Positions 8,501 through 17,048 of a stretch of DNA of 36,762 bases are shown here, piece after piece. Numbering within the stretch: the first letter of the stretch is position 1; every line of letters begins with the position of its first letter. The stretch spans positions 1 through 36,762 of the forward strand of contig CAYLKS010000031.1 of assembly GCA_964384205.1 (NCBI GenBank), written 5' to 3'. Source of the stretch: CAYLKS01 sp964384205 [NCBI: uncultured bacterium] (GTDB lineage: Bacteria; JAGOEH01). Under the pieces are notes generated by a model, which saw nothing but the letters and a program-made list of their open reading frames with translations, was not told where the DNA came from and searched no databases. Made by a program: the position numbers and the translations under genes.

Positions 8501-8762
8501 TTATTATAGCACTCCTTTCCTGTTCAATTAATTCCCGAATATATGGTAAAACATAATAATCTTCTGGTAAAACCTTTGCAATTGCTTTTATATAATAATT
8601 AATTTTTATTTTATCAGGCAATTTTGATTTTAATATGAGATAATATCTATCTTGATACCTGCAAAAACCACCACTATTTCTTAGATTTTTATCTTGTATT
8701 ATTTTTATATTCAAATTTTTTGCTAATTTCTCTAAATTTATAAGTAAAACATCAGTCTTCAT
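8490..8762 (-). CDS. Hypothetical protein of 90 residues, coupled to greA
   Basis: A small soluble protein, not assigned to a family by me. It has features of a folded domain: a helix (LINLEKLAKNLNIKII), a GGFCRYQDRYYLILKSKLP segment that reads as a beta-hairpin with one Cys, then a helical ending with VLPEDYYVLPYIRELIE. From memory, short proteins of this pattern (a GGxCR followed by a strand and KxLP) occur in FCB-group genomes as uncharacterised conserved proteins, but I cannot verify that. It overlaps greA by 11 bases and follows the SPOR gene by 49 bases, so it belongs to the same operon. The start ATG at 8762 has no strong ribosome site. Confidence 0.65.
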   Translation of the reverse strand: MKTDVLLINLEKLAKNLNIKIIQDKNLRNSGGFCRYQDRYYLILKSKLPDKIKINYYIKAIAKVLPEDYYVLPYIRELIEQERSAIINEQ

Positions 8763-8811
8763 GTGAAAAGAAAAATATAACTTTTTCTTTCAAAAGTCAA
8801 GTGTTTTAAAA

Positions 8812-9471
8812 TCATACTTTCTTCTTAATAATAAAGATCTTTTTTTGATTCTGTTTTTGTTTTATATAATTAGATGCTTTTTTTGCATCTGTAAAATTAT
8901 TAAACGGTCCAGCATAAACTTTATACCACTTACCTTTATTTTTCCCCTTTCTTACATTTATTTGTTTATAAAATGCACTATAACCATACTTTTTTAAAAG
9001 ATTAACCTGTTTTTTGGCATAATAAAAACCTCGAAAACTATTTACTAAAATATAATATTTATAATTTATATTATTATCTGCAACAGATTGAATAATATCC
9101 TTTTTTATATGAGAATTATTTTTCGCGTCAACTTTACTACTAATTAAACTGGTATCCTCTGCCTTTGGTAAGATGGAATCCTGGGCAGACAAAGCTACAT
9201 TTGTAGTACCGCTATCAGCTACTACTCCTTCTAATGTATCCTCTGGAATAAAATTTTCATCTTCTAAAATATCGGATTCTATAAGAGCTTGCTCATTTTT
9301 AGCTAAATTAGAAATTTCTTTCTGGGTATTTAATATACCGTACACTACATATACTACTACTGCCAATATTACTACTGCAACTACTCCCAATATAATTGGT
9401 AGTTTAGACTTTTTATTATTATTTTTGCCTTCATCATCTACAATTATATCATCGAATTTAAAATCTGACAT
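8812..9471 (-). CDS. SPOR-domain inner-membrane protein (FtsN-like architecture)
   Basis: A 219-residue bitopic protein. It has a short acidic cytoplasmic N-terminus, a single membrane helix at about 24-46 (LPIILGVVAVVILAVVVYVV), a Ser/Asp/Glu-rich periplasmic linker, and a C-terminal SPOR domain from about residue 140 (YYILVNSFRGFYYAKKQVNLL ... WYKVYAGPFNNFTDAKKA). SPOR domains bind glycan strands lacking stem peptides and take proteins to the division site, so a role in division or cell-wall remodelling is likely. The start follows a near-perfect GGAGGTGAT ribosome site. It is the first gene of the minus-strand operon running to lolA. Confidence 0.87.
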   Translation of the reverse strand: MSDFKFDDIIVDDEGKNNNKKSKLPIILGVVAVVILAVVVYVVYGILNTQKEISNLAKNEQALIESDILEDENFIPEDTLEGVVADSGTTNVALSAQDSILPKAEDTSLISSKVDAKNNSHIKKDIIQSVADNNINYKYYILVNSFRGFYYAKKQVNLLKKYGYSAFYKQINVRKGKNKGKWYKVYAGPFNNFTDAKKASNYIKQKQNQKKIFIIKKKV

Positions 9472-9490
9472 TTATCACCTCCATGTTTGT

Positions 9491-9522
9491 TATAAATTAA
9501 AAAAATAACCATATAATGTCAA
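9491..9522 (-). promoter_or_regulatory. Candidate promoter for the SPOR-greA-comM-lolA operon
   Basis: A perfect minus-strand TTGACA (9517-9522) lies about 46 bases before the SPOR gene start. The -10 is poor: TAATTT at 17 bases (9494-9499). It is placed back to back with the plus-strand promoter candidate at 9547. Confidence 0.35.
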
Positions 9523-9546
9523 GCAAAAAAAGTTTCCAAAAAATTC

Positions 9547-9575
9547 TTGACATATATTATAAAAATATTTATTTT
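9547..9575 (+). promoter_or_regulatory. Candidate promoter for the DUF4139/SH3/DUF1015 genes
   Basis: TTGACA (9547-9552) is followed after 17 bases by TATTTT (9570-9575), some 35 bases before the ATG at 9611. The -35 is perfect and the -10 matches at four of six bases. Confidence 0.4.
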
Positions 9576-9610
9576 AATTTTAAATAATTTAATTGTAAAA
9601 GGAGTAGTTA

Positions 9611-10918
9611 ATGATAAAGAAACGTATAATACTCTTTTTTCTATTATTAATAAATTTTTTATATGGTGATAATATTCTCATTATTTATGATAATTTTGCT
9701 ATAGTTAATAAAGATACTACTATACAATTCCAACAAGGTTCTCATAAATTTTCTTTATATAATCTCCCCAAAAGACTATCTCCTGAAAGTTTTTATTTGA
9801 GTCCAATTAAAGATATAACTTTTAAAAACATAGAATTTACCAATTTTTTAAAAATTAATAATAACGAGCCTGCTGTAACTGTTTATTCCAAAGGCAATGT
9901 ATTTAAAGGAAAATTAAAATCAAAAGACCCTTTATCTATTTTAACATCGGACAATATAATCATAACATTTAAAGATTATGATAGATTTGAATTCAAAAAT
10001 AATAAAGAAAAAAATAAATATAATGTTTTTACTATTAGTTATAATAGTAAGGCAAATAAAAAAGAAAAAATAAATTATAAATTTGACATATCCGGTATAT
10101 CCTGGCAAGCTTTATACAATTTATTTATAATAAATGAAGAAAACACTGAAAATGTAATTTTCGATTTAAACTGTAAAATAAAAATTGAAAATAATTCTGG
10201 TGCAAGTTTTAAAAATTATTTTGTCAAGCTTTTTAGCGGAGATTTGAATAAACAAAATCCTCCCAATTATTATACCAAAAATAGGATAATGATGGCAGCA
10301 GGTCATGATATGGCTGAACATCAATTGACACAGGACAATATCTCAGAATACTATATCTATTCCCTAAATAAAAAAGTCGATATCGCTAAAAATAAAATTA
10401 ATTTTTTTGATTTACTAAATTCATCAAAAATCAAAGGTAAAAAATCTTTCTTTTATGAACCTTATAAAAATGACAAAAAAGTAGTGGTTAAATATACTAT
10501 TATAAATAACAAAAAGAATAATTTAGGAATTGCCTTGCCATGTGGTAAAATAAAATTATTTAAAAAAGAAAAAAATGCTGATATACAAATAGGAAAAGAC
10601 AAAATAGCTCATACTCCTAAAGACGAAAATATAGAAATTATTTCTGGATTTGCCTATGATATTAAAGCAAATAAAATCTTAAAAAATAAGAAAAAATTGG
10701 ACAAAAATACATATCAATATGATTATGAAATTACTATTACAAATCATAAAAAATCGAATATTAAGGTTAATATAAAAGAATGGTTTTCAGGTCAGGTATT
10801 CATCAAATCATCTAATTACAACTTCAAAAAATTAAACAGTAATACTTACCTATGTAGTGTAAAAATTCAACCAAATAGCTTTGAAAAAATTTTCTATACT
10901 GTGGTGCAAACTTATTAA
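9611..10918 (+). CDS. Secreted DUF4139-domain protein
   Basis: A 435-residue protein with a signal peptide (about 1-19, ending NFLYG) and a mostly beta-stranded mature part. The segment ISGISWQALYNLFII, followed by a strand pair with NNSGASFKNYFVKLFSGDL, matches the core of DUF4139 (W-x-x-x-Y, then an N-x-[ST]-G-x-x-[FW] turn and L-x-x-G). Known DUF4139 proteins are periplasmic or cell-surface proteins of unsettled function; some carry an N-terminal DUF4140 coiled coil, which is missing here. The ribosome site AAAGGAG sits eight bases before the ATG. It is followed after 13 bases by an SH3-domain membrane protein, which supports an envelope role. No catalytic motif is visible. Confidence 0.7.
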   Translation: MIKKRIILFFLLLINFLYGDNILIIYDNFAIVNKDTTIQFQQGSHKFSLYNLPKRLSPESFYLSPIKDITFKNIEFTNFLKINNNEPAVTVYSKGNVFKGKLKSKDPLSILTSDNIIITFKDYDRFEFKNNKEKNKYNVFTISYNSKANKKEKINYKFDISGISWQALYNLFIINEENTENVIFDLNCKIKIENNSGASFKNYFVKLFSGDLNKQNPPNYYTKNRIMMAAGHDMAEHQLTQDNISEYYIYSLNKKVDIAKNKINFFDLLNSSKIKGKKSFFYEPYKNDKKVVVKYTIINNKKNNLGIALPCGKIKLFKKEKNADIQIGKDKIAHTPKDENIEIISGFAYDIKANKILKNKKKLDKNTYQYDYEITITNHKKSNIKVNIKEWFSGQVFIKSSNYNFKKLNSNTYLCSVKIQPNSFEKIFYTVVQTY

Positions 10919-10931
10919 TTCGGAGGATTTT

Positions 10932-12269
10932 ATGATAAAAAAGATTAGTTTATTGTTTTTACTTATATTAAGTATACAGTTTATCAGCTTTGCCAAGCCA
11001 GAGAAGGCAAGGGTATGGATTGCATCTTATTTAAGAAGCAAACCAAAAAAATCAGCTAATATCAAAGCAAATGTAATAAAAGTCCTAAAAAAAAATACTG
11101 AAGTTAAATTATTAAAATTTTATAAAGGCTGGTATTATATCGAGGATCCCAAAGGAGATAAAGGCTGGATATATAGAAAATTAGTTTATCCTTTAGATGA
11201 GCACGGTAATATAATAAAAAATTATAATCCCTATAAAGACAAATCATGGAAAACAACTTCAAAACAAAAAATTGCCAAAAAGAAAACTTCTAAAAAACAA
11301 ACAAATACACCTTCCTTAAAAAAGGTAGAAAAAGAAGTCCCAATTGTTAAAAAGGATAATTTAAAAAAATTAGCTATTTCTGACTCACTGGTTGCTTTAG
11401 GAATGAGAATAGATAGTGTGAATAATTTAATTGAAGATATTCAAACAAAAACATTATATAATAAAGAAGATATTGTAAAATTAAAAAAATCTATTGATGA
11501 ATTAACGAAGCAATATAATACCCTTAGTGAAAAAATAGACACTTTAGCGCCATCAAGTTCTTCTAATGCTATTTTATGGCTCGTAATTATTATTGTTGTT
11601 ATCTTAGTGATTATTGTTGCAGCTCAACTATTTAAAAATAGAAAATTACTTGAACAGGAACAATTAGAAATTAAAAAAACAGTCTCCGATCTTATGAAAT
11701 TTGTTAACTTAAATTTAAAAAAGATAATATACAATTCTAACCAGAATTATACAGAAATATATAACATGCTGAAATTTTTAGAATTATTAGAAGATGAAAA
11801 TATAAAAAAGATATTATCAGAGTTAAGTAAGACAAAAGGGGATATTTCAAAAGTTAAAATTGATACTCTAAAAACTTTCAAATTACCTGATATTCAGAAG
11901 AAATTAGATCTTATTGGAAATATTTACACTAATTTTGAAGATATAAGCTCAAGAGTTTCAAAGGTAGAAAAAATATTTAAAAGTAAAAAAGAATTTACAG
12001 AGAATTTTACAAAACTTGGTACACCAGGATTTCAGCCAGATAAAGAATTAACATCATGGTTTAAAAACTTTGCAGGAATAATTAATTATTTTGAATCTAT
12101 GAAAAAAATATTAATCAAAAAATTAGAATCCAATAAAGTAAATAATTTTATTAATTTATTAAAAGAGAATTTCCCTTCTGAAGCCTCTAATTTTAAACTT
12201 GCAGTCAAAAATAAAAAATGGAAGAATGCCTTAGCGTACCTGGAAAAACTTAAAGTTACTGAATTTTAA
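10932..12269 (+). CDS. Membrane protein with N-terminal bacterial SH3 domain and long helical tail
   Basis: I use the ATG at 10932, just after CGGAGG; an upstream TTG inside the preceding gene is unlikely. The 445-residue product has a signal peptide ending near SFAKP. Next comes an SH3b domain at about 22-85 (ARVWIASYLRSKPKKSANI ... YKGWYYIEDPKGDKGWIYRKLV), then a Lys/Thr linker and a coiled coil. One strong membrane helix follows at about 210-235 (ILWLVIIIVVILVIIVAA), then some 210 mostly helical residues. If the signal is cleaved, the SH3 domain faces the periplasm, where it may bind peptidoglycan, and the tail is cytoplasmic. The function is unknown. It may work with the DUF4139 protein encoded just upstream. 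Confidence 0.75.
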   Translation: MIKKISLLFLLILSIQFISFAKPEKARVWIASYLRSKPKKSANIKANVIKVLKKNTEVKLLKFYKGWYYIEDPKGDKGWIYRKLVYPLDEHGNIIKNYNPYKDKSWKTTSKQKIAKKKTSKKQTNTPSLKKVEKEVPIVKKDNLKKLAISDSLVALGMRIDSVNNLIEDIQTKTLYNKEDIVKLKKSIDELTKQYNTLSEKIDTLAPSSSSNAILWLVIIIVVILVIIVAAQLFKNRKLLEQEQLEIKKTVSDLMKFVNLNLKKIIYNSNQNYTEIYNMLKFLELLEDENIKKILSELSKTKGDISKVKIDTLKTFKLPDIQKKLDLIGNIYTNFEDISSRVSKVEKIFKSKKEFTENFTKLGTPGFQPDKELTSWFKNFAGIINYFESMKKILIKKLESNKVNNFINLLKENFPSEASNFKLAVKNKKWKNALAYLEKLKVTEF

Positions 12270-12292
12270 AATTTCAAAAAGGAGTATGCCTG

Positions 12293-13549
12293 ATGAGAAT
12301 TTATCCTTTTAAAGGTTGGCGACCTGATCCAAATGTTGTTGATAAAATAATTTCTCCTCCTTATGATGTTGTTTCAACAGAAGAAGCCAGAGAATTCGCA
12401 TCTAATCCTTACAGTTTCATGCATGTTGTTAGATCTGAAATTGATTTCCCAGAAGGGCATGACCCTTATGCTCCTGAAATTTATGAAAAAGCACTCCAAA
12501 ATTTAAATAATCTTAAAGAAAAAGGATTTTTAAAAAGAGACCAAAAAAGAAATTTTTATTTATATCAACAAGTAATGGGAAAACATGTACAAACAGGCCT
12601 TGTTGCTACATGCCATATTCAAGACTATATTGATAACAATATAAAAAAACATGAACTCACAAGAAAAGAAAAAGAAAAAGATAGAACAACTCATATTATA
12701 ACTACAAAGCATAATACGGGTCCTGTTTTTTTATTTTATAAAGAAAATGTTCAATTGGAACAATTTATAGAAGAATTTATCAAACAACATGAACCAGTAT
12801 ACAATGTTACAACTGAGGATAATATTAAGCATGTTTTTTGGATCGTTGAAAATGAAGAAGATAAAAACAAAATTCTTCAATACTTTGAAAGTATAGAATG
12901 CTTATATATTGCTGATGGGCATCACAGGGCTGCTTCTTCTGTTAATGCGGGTAAATATTTCATGAATGAAGCAAAAATAGAAAATGAAGACGAAGACCAT
13001 CTGCATTTTTTAAGCATTATATTCCCTGCTAAACAGCTCTATATTCTTGATTATAATAGAATTGTGATGGATTTAAACGGACTTACTACTGAAGAATTCC
13101 TTAACAAAGTAAAAGAAAAGTTTGAAATTATTGAACAGAGTGCAAAAAATAATCCTGATGAAAATAAACCTAAAAATCTACATGAAATTAGCATCTATAT
13201 TGAGGGGAAATGGTATTTATTAAAAAGCAAACCAGGTATCTTCGATGAAAATGACATTTTAGATTCTTTAGATGTAAATATTTTATATAAAAATATCCTC
13301 AATCCTATTTTGGGAATAGGAGATCCTCGAACTGATAAAAGAATAGATTTTGTTGGCGGTATAAGAGGATATAAAGAATTAGAAAAACTGGTCAATTCTG
13401 GAAAAGCTAAAGTAGCTTTTGGAATGTATCCAACTACAATAGAACAATTAATGGAAGTATCAGACCGCAATATGACAATGCCCCCAAAATCTACATGGTT
13501 TGAGCCAAAATTAAGAAGTGGTTTGATTCTTCATCAACTGGTAGATTAA
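12293..13549 (+). CDS. DUF1015 family protein
   Basis: A 418-residue protein typical of DUF1015. The N-terminus reads PFKGWRPDPNVVDKIISPPYDVVS. The family hallmarks HELTRKEKEKDRTTH and IADGHHRAASS are present, and the C-terminus has FGMYPTTIEQLMEVSD...MPPKSTWFEPKLRSGL. Length is normal. The family is cytoplasmic and widespread in anaerobes. Its biochemical role is not settled to my knowledge. The DGHHR motif recalls the ParB/Srx fold used by some serine kinases, a suggestion only. The ribosome site AAAGGAG precedes the ATG, and the gene is 23 bases downstream of the SH3 gene. Confidence 0.88.
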   Translation: MRIYPFKGWRPDPNVVDKIISPPYDVVSTEEAREFASNPYSFMHVVRSEIDFPEGHDPYAPEIYEKALQNLNNLKEKGFLKRDQKRNFYLYQQVMGKHVQTGLVATCHIQDYIDNNIKKHELTRKEKEKDRTTHIITTKHNTGPVFLFYKENVQLEQFIEEFIKQHEPVYNVTTEDNIKHVFWIVENEEDKNKILQYFESIECLYIADGHHRAASSVNAGKYFMNEAKIENEDEDHLHFLSIIFPAKQLYILDYNRIVMDLNGLTTEEFLNKVKEKFEIIEQSAKNNPDENKPKNLHEISIYIEGKWYLLKSKPGIFDENDILDSLDVNILYKNILNPILGIGDPRTDKRIDFVGGIRGYKELEKLVNSGKAKVAFGMYPTTIEQLMEVSDRNMTMPPKSTWFEPKLRSGLILHQLVD

Positions 13550-13557
13550 CTTTTTAC

Positions 13558-13586
13558 TTGACATTTTGAAGAAAAATTTATAAACT
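13558..13586 (+). promoter_or_regulatory. Candidate promoter of tRNA-Leu(UAG)
   Basis: TTGACA (13558-13563), 17 bases, then TAAACT (13581-13586). The expected start is about a dozen bases ahead of the mature tRNA 5' end at 13605, a usual spacing for a tRNA leader. Confidence 0.5.
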
Positions 13587-13604
13587 TAGTCTCAAATTTT
13601 AAAT

Positions 13605-13686
13605 GCGAAAGTGGCGGAATTGGCAGACGCGCTGGACTTAGGATCCAGTGTGGCAACACGTGGGGGTTCGAGTCCCCCCTTTCGCA
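13605..13686 (+). tRNA. tRNA-Leu, anticodon UAG
   Basis: The 82-base sequence folds as a class II tRNA. The acceptor stem is GCGAAAG/CTTTCGC with discriminator A. The D arm contains GGAATTGGCAGAC, the anticodon stem is CTGGA/TCCAG with loop CTTAGGA (anticodon TAG), there is a variable arm GTGGCAACACG, and the T arm is GGGGG TTCGAGT CCCCC. The long variable arm and A73 fit leucine; it reads CUA. The 3' CCA is not encoded (ATAT follows), so a CCA-adding enzyme is needed. Confidence 0.96.
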
Positions 13687-13733
13687 ATATAGCAATATAT
13701 TTTTACAATATATATAAATTTGTCAAAAAAATA

Positions 13734-13762
13734 TTGACATCTAACTCATTTTAACTTAAAAT
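13734..13762 (+). promoter_or_regulatory. Candidate promoter of pyrC
   Basis: TTGACA (13734-13739), 17 bases, then TAAAAT (13757-13762), five of six matches. It lies 26 bases before the pyrC ATG, which has AAAGGT as ribosome site. A TATAAT starts at 13762 but is too far from the -35. Confidence 0.5.
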
Positions 13763-13787
13763 ATAATTCATTAAAAAGGTAATTCTT

Positions 13788-15059
13788 ATGTATGTATTTA
13801 ATAATTTGATGTTTATTAATCCTATAAATAATACTCTATATAAAATTAAAACTATTACTTTTGATGATAAAGGAATTATAAATAATTTAGACTTAGAAAG
13901 AATACCTTCTGAGAATATTGAAAATTATAATACATTTGTCACTTATTCTTTTATTGATTTACACACCCACACCCGGATTCCCGGTGATAACCAAGAAACT
14001 CCTAAAAGTATTCAGGAATCTGCTCTTCATGGTGGTTATGACACACTTGTGGCAATGGCTAATACACATCCACCAGTTGATAATCCACAAATCCTAAATT
14101 TTGTATTAGAACAATTTAAATCTTTAGACATTGATATTAAACAATTATCGGCAATATCTTCCGGGCTAAAGGGTGAGCAAAAAATTAATTTTGATAAAAT
14201 GAGTTCTTATGGTGCTTTTGGATTCTCTGAAGATGGGAAATGGGTATATAATACTCAAATTATGCTGGATGTTTTAAATTATGCCAAAATAAATAATAAA
14301 ACAATTTTTACTCATAATGAGGATGTTTTTCTCGCTCAAAATAAAACAATTATAAATGATGGTGAAATTTCTAAAAAATTTGGATTAGATGGTATTAAAA
14401 ATATTGCTGAAAGTACTGCTGTGCTACGGGATTGTTATTTATCTTATTTAACAGGTGCTAAAATACATCTACAACATATTAGTACAAAGGAAAGCATTGA
14501 AATTATTAAATATTTCAAAAAAATAGGCGCAAATATTACAGCGGAAACTGCTCCACATTACTTTAGTCTAACAGAATTTGATATTAAAACAGCAGATAAT
14601 GGTTATTATAAAGTAAACCCTCCTTTACGTACGCAAGATGATAAAATAGGCATTATCAAAGCGTTAAAAGATGGAACAATAGATACAATTGCCACTGATC
14701 ATGCACCTCATTTGGATTCAGAAAAAAATATCTCATTTAAAAATGCAAAACCTGGTTTTGTGGGCTTAGATCTTGCTTTCTCTATTGGATTAACATATCT
14801 ATATGATAAAAAATATTTAAATTTATTCGATCTGGTGCGTAAATTTAATGAAAAACCTGCTCAGATTATAAATAAACAATTACCAAAATTAGAAGTTGGC
14901 AACAAAGTTAACCTAACATTTTTTAATACAAAGGAGGAATGGGAAGTAAAAAAGGAGGAGATTAAATCTAATTGTAAAAACACCCCTTTCCTGGGGAAAA
15001 AATTGAAAGGCAAAGTAAAAGGAATTTTTATTAATGGAAAATATTTTGGAAACTTTTAA
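13788..15059 (+). CDS. pyrC: Dihydroorotase (class I)
   Basis: Catalyses reversible cyclisation of N-carbamoyl-aspartate to dihydroorotate, the third step of pyrimidine synthesis. The 423-residue amidohydrolase has its metal-binding H-x-H at residues 59 and 61 (FIDLHTHTRIPG). It also has the substrate-binding ANTHPP segment, later metal ligands in FTHNED and HLQHIST, the AETAPHYF motif and the catalytic-loop Asp in ATDHAPH. Length and motif order fit the class I (about 420-residue) enzymes rather than the short E. coli type. A noncatalytic homologue is unlikely because all metal ligands are in place. No other pyrimidine gene is nearby. Its own promoter candidate lies between it and the tRNA. 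Confidence 0.93.
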   Translation: MYVFNNLMFINPINNTLYKIKTITFDDKGIINNLDLERIPSENIENYNTFVTYSFIDLHTHTRIPGDNQETPKSIQESALHGGYDTLVAMANTHPPVDNPQILNFVLEQFKSLDIDIKQLSAISSGLKGEQKINFDKMSSYGAFGFSEDGKWVYNTQIMLDVLNYAKINNKTIFTHNEDVFLAQNKTIINDGEISKKFGLDGIKNIAESTAVLRDCYLSYLTGAKIHLQHISTKESIEIIKYFKKIGANITAETAPHYFSLTEFDIKTADNGYYKVNPPLRTQDDKIGIIKALKDGTIDTIATDHAPHLDSEKNISFKNAKPGFVGLDLAFSIGLTYLYDKKYLNLFDLVRKFNEKPAQIINKQLPKLEVGNKVNLTFFNTKEEWEVKKEEIKSNCKNTPFLGKKLKGKVKGIFINGKYFGNF

Positions 15060-15078
15060 AACCAAAAAGGAGAGTTTG

Positions 15079-16131
15079 ATGTCCAAAAAAACACTTATCA
15101 CTCTAATGTTAATTGCGGTTGTGTCTTTTATTTTTATGGCATGCCAGAGCCAACATTTTACAGGTGCGAAGGTCTATATCCAACAATCAAATTGGGATAA
15201 GGCTATCGAACAATTAAAAATTGAAACTCAAACCAATCCAACAAATGCTGAAGCATGGTGGTTATTAGCTTATAGCTATGCAAAAAAAAGAATGTATCCT
15301 GAAATGAATAAAGCATTAGAAGAAATGGTAAAAGTAGATCCCACAAGAAAAGAAAAAGCAGATAACTTAAGACATAATGAATGGGTACCTTTTTATAATT
15401 CTGCTGTCAATGCAATGAGAAAAAGAAATTTCCAGGCAGCACTTGAAAAAATTAATAAAGCCATTGAAATTTACAAAGAAAAACCAGGTAACTGGGCAAA
15501 TCTTGGTATAATTTATATAAATTTAGATAGCCTTGATAAAGCAAAAGAAAATTTCTATAAAGCACTCGACTATATTGGAGATATAAAAACCAAAAATGAT
15601 ACTCTATTAGCAGTAACATGTTATAAAAACTTAGGTGCTATTTATATCAATAAGGATAGCGTTGAAAAAGCATTAGAAAATTACCAAAAAGTAGTGGAAA
15701 TTACACCTAATGATGCATTAGCATGGTCCTCAATTGGTACTTGCTACGATAAATTAAAACAAAATGAAAAAGCTAAAGAAGCATATATGAAAGCAACAGA
15801 ACTTGAGCCTGAAAATAAAGATTTATGGTATAATATTGGCGTTAGTTGTTATCAAATAAAAAATTATACCTGTGCTGAAGAATCATTTGCTAAAGTTTGC
15901 CAACTCGATCCTAAAGACACAGATGCATTAAATAATCTTGCAATTGTTTATATTCAGCTCAAAAAATGGGAAGATGCTGTAAATACATTAAAAAAATTAA
16001 TTGAACTTGAGCCTGACAATCCTGAATACTGGAACAATCTTGGTATTGCTTATGTTAATTTAGGTAACAAAAAAGAAGGTAAAAAAGCTTTTGATAAAGC
16101 GAACGAATTAGAAAAAAATAAAAATAAATAA
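15079..16131 (+). CDS. TPR-repeat lipoprotein
   Basis: The start is the ATG at 15079 following AAAGGAG; earlier in-frame TTG codons overlap pyrC and lack a site. The 350-residue product has a lipoprotein signal peptide with lipobox FMAC, so it should be anchored by the Cys near residue 20. The rest consists of tandem tetratricopeptide repeats, for example WANLGIIYINLDSLDKAKENF, LAWSSIGTCYDKLKQNEKAKEAYMKA and YWNNLGIAYVNLGNKKEGKKAF, each with the W/L-G-Y-A-P spacing. TPR lipoproteins scaffold envelope complexes such as outer-membrane assembly or gliding/secretion machines. No specific partner can be named. It is the last gene before a strong terminator. Confidence 0.85.
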   Translation: MSKKTLITLMLIAVVSFIFMACQSQHFTGAKVYIQQSNWDKAIEQLKIETQTNPTNAEAWWLLAYSYAKKRMYPEMNKALEEMVKVDPTRKEKADNLRHNEWVPFYNSAVNAMRKRNFQAALEKINKAIEIYKEKPGNWANLGIIYINLDSLDKAKENFYKALDYIGDIKTKNDTLLAVTCYKNLGAIYINKDSVEKALENYQKVVEITPNDALAWSSIGTCYDKLKQNEKAKEAYMKATELEPENKDLWYNIGVSCYQIKNYTCAEESFAKVCQLDPKDTDALNNLAIVYIQLKKWEDAVNTLKKLIELEPDNPEYWNNLGIAYVNLGNKKEGKKAFDKANELEKNKNK

Positions 16132-16477
16132 AAATTAAATTTTACTATTTATTTCAAAAAAGGCGAGGAGAGATTGTTTTCTTCTCGCCTTTTTTAATTT
16201 TGATACCCACATAAAATAAAAATAATTAATACTCTAATAATTCAGCTAATATTTAAAATACATATAAATAGAACCCACTTTAATCTTAAAAACAATCCCA
16301 TCTTTCAAAATATAACCTAAACTATAAATCTACAAATTTTAAATTAAACACAGTTAATTATTAATTATAACAATAAAATTATACTTCAATAAAATATCAA
16401 AAAACTTTTACAATAATTATATCAGCCAAAATAAAACTAATAAGATGTCTTCTAAAAATCTTCATATACTAAAAAAA
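16132..16477. other. AT-rich convergent intergenic region
   Basis: It lies between the plus-strand TPR gene and the minus-strand DUF99 gene, which converge here. Apart from the terminator at 16156-16196 it is extremely AT-rich and I see no gene, RNA or repeat in it. Confidence 0.6.
16156..16196 (+). terminator. Rho-independent terminator after the TPR lipoprotein gene
   Basis: A GC-rich stem GGCGAGGAGA/TCTTCTCGCC (one G-T pair) has a short AT loop, is flanked by an A-run on the left and is followed by TTTTTT. It lies 25 bases past the stop at 16131. The A-run would also give a U-tract on the minus strand. Confidence 0.9.
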
Positions 16478-17044
16478 TTAAACCTGTCCCCGACTTTCTC
16501 CAAATGTTATAGCACTACCTATTAAATGAGAAATTCTTATTGGCTCGGGGATATTTGCATGTTTTATACTTAATTTTAATATAAATTCAACATCCTTGTC
16601 TTCTAATCCAATTGATTGATACAATATATTGCCATATTTTCTTATTAGACCAGCATTTTGAAGTTTTTTAAATCTATCATGCGAATTATCAATTTTATTT
16701 AAAGCATTCTTTATTTTTACAAAATCAGGATTCTTCCTCATCACAACTATATAAGGAATTTTTGTTTTTTCATAAAATTCTTTTATATCCAAAATATTAA
16801 ATCCAGCGAATGTCACCCCTTTAGAAATAACAACAGAAATTTGCTCGGCAAATTTCGATTTTTTTATCGCATCTATTAAATTTTCTGTAATATCTAATCC
16901 ATCTTTTTCAATATCAAATATTAAAAAACCCTCTATTAAATTTATTCCTCTAAAAATAGTACCAACTACTTTTACTATTTTGTCATCATTATTAAAGGAA
17001 GCATCATCTATTCCCAAAATTCTAACACTTTTGGTAATCCGCAT
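16478..17044 (-). CDS. DUF99 family protein (archaeal-type, endonuclease V-like fold)
   Basis: A 188-residue protein matching DUF99/UPF0215 through its length. It begins with VRILGIDDASF (the conserved GIDDxxF), then VVGTIFRG, an FDIEKDGLDITENLIDAI segment and KGVTFAGFNILDI. Later come IPYIVVMRKNPDF and a C-terminal EPIRISHLIGSAITFGESRG. The family is most familiar from Archaea; structures show a fold related to endonuclease V/RNase H. The two Asp in GIDD and the Asp in FDIEKDG would be candidate metal ligands. Function is unknown, with nucleic-acid processing the usual guess. It lies four bases beyond the stop of a lipoprotein gene on the same strand, at the end of the MarR-AGCS block. Confidence 0.85.
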   Translation of the reverse strand: MRITKSVRILGIDDASFNNDDKIVKVVGTIFRGINLIEGFLIFDIEKDGLDITENLIDAIKKSKFAEQISVVISKGVTFAGFNILDIKEFYEKTKIPYIVVMRKNPDFVKIKNALNKIDNSHDRFKKLQNAGLIRKYGNILYQSIGLEDKDVEFILKLSIKHANIPEPIRISHLIGSAITFGESRGQV

Positions 17045-17048
17045 TATT

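Noticed and set aside
9173-9508. 111-codon plus-strand frame opposite the SPOR gene
   Set aside because: Ser/Thr-rich mirror of the Asp/Lys-rich linker of the SPOR protein; no ribosome site and it would overlap the divergent promoters.
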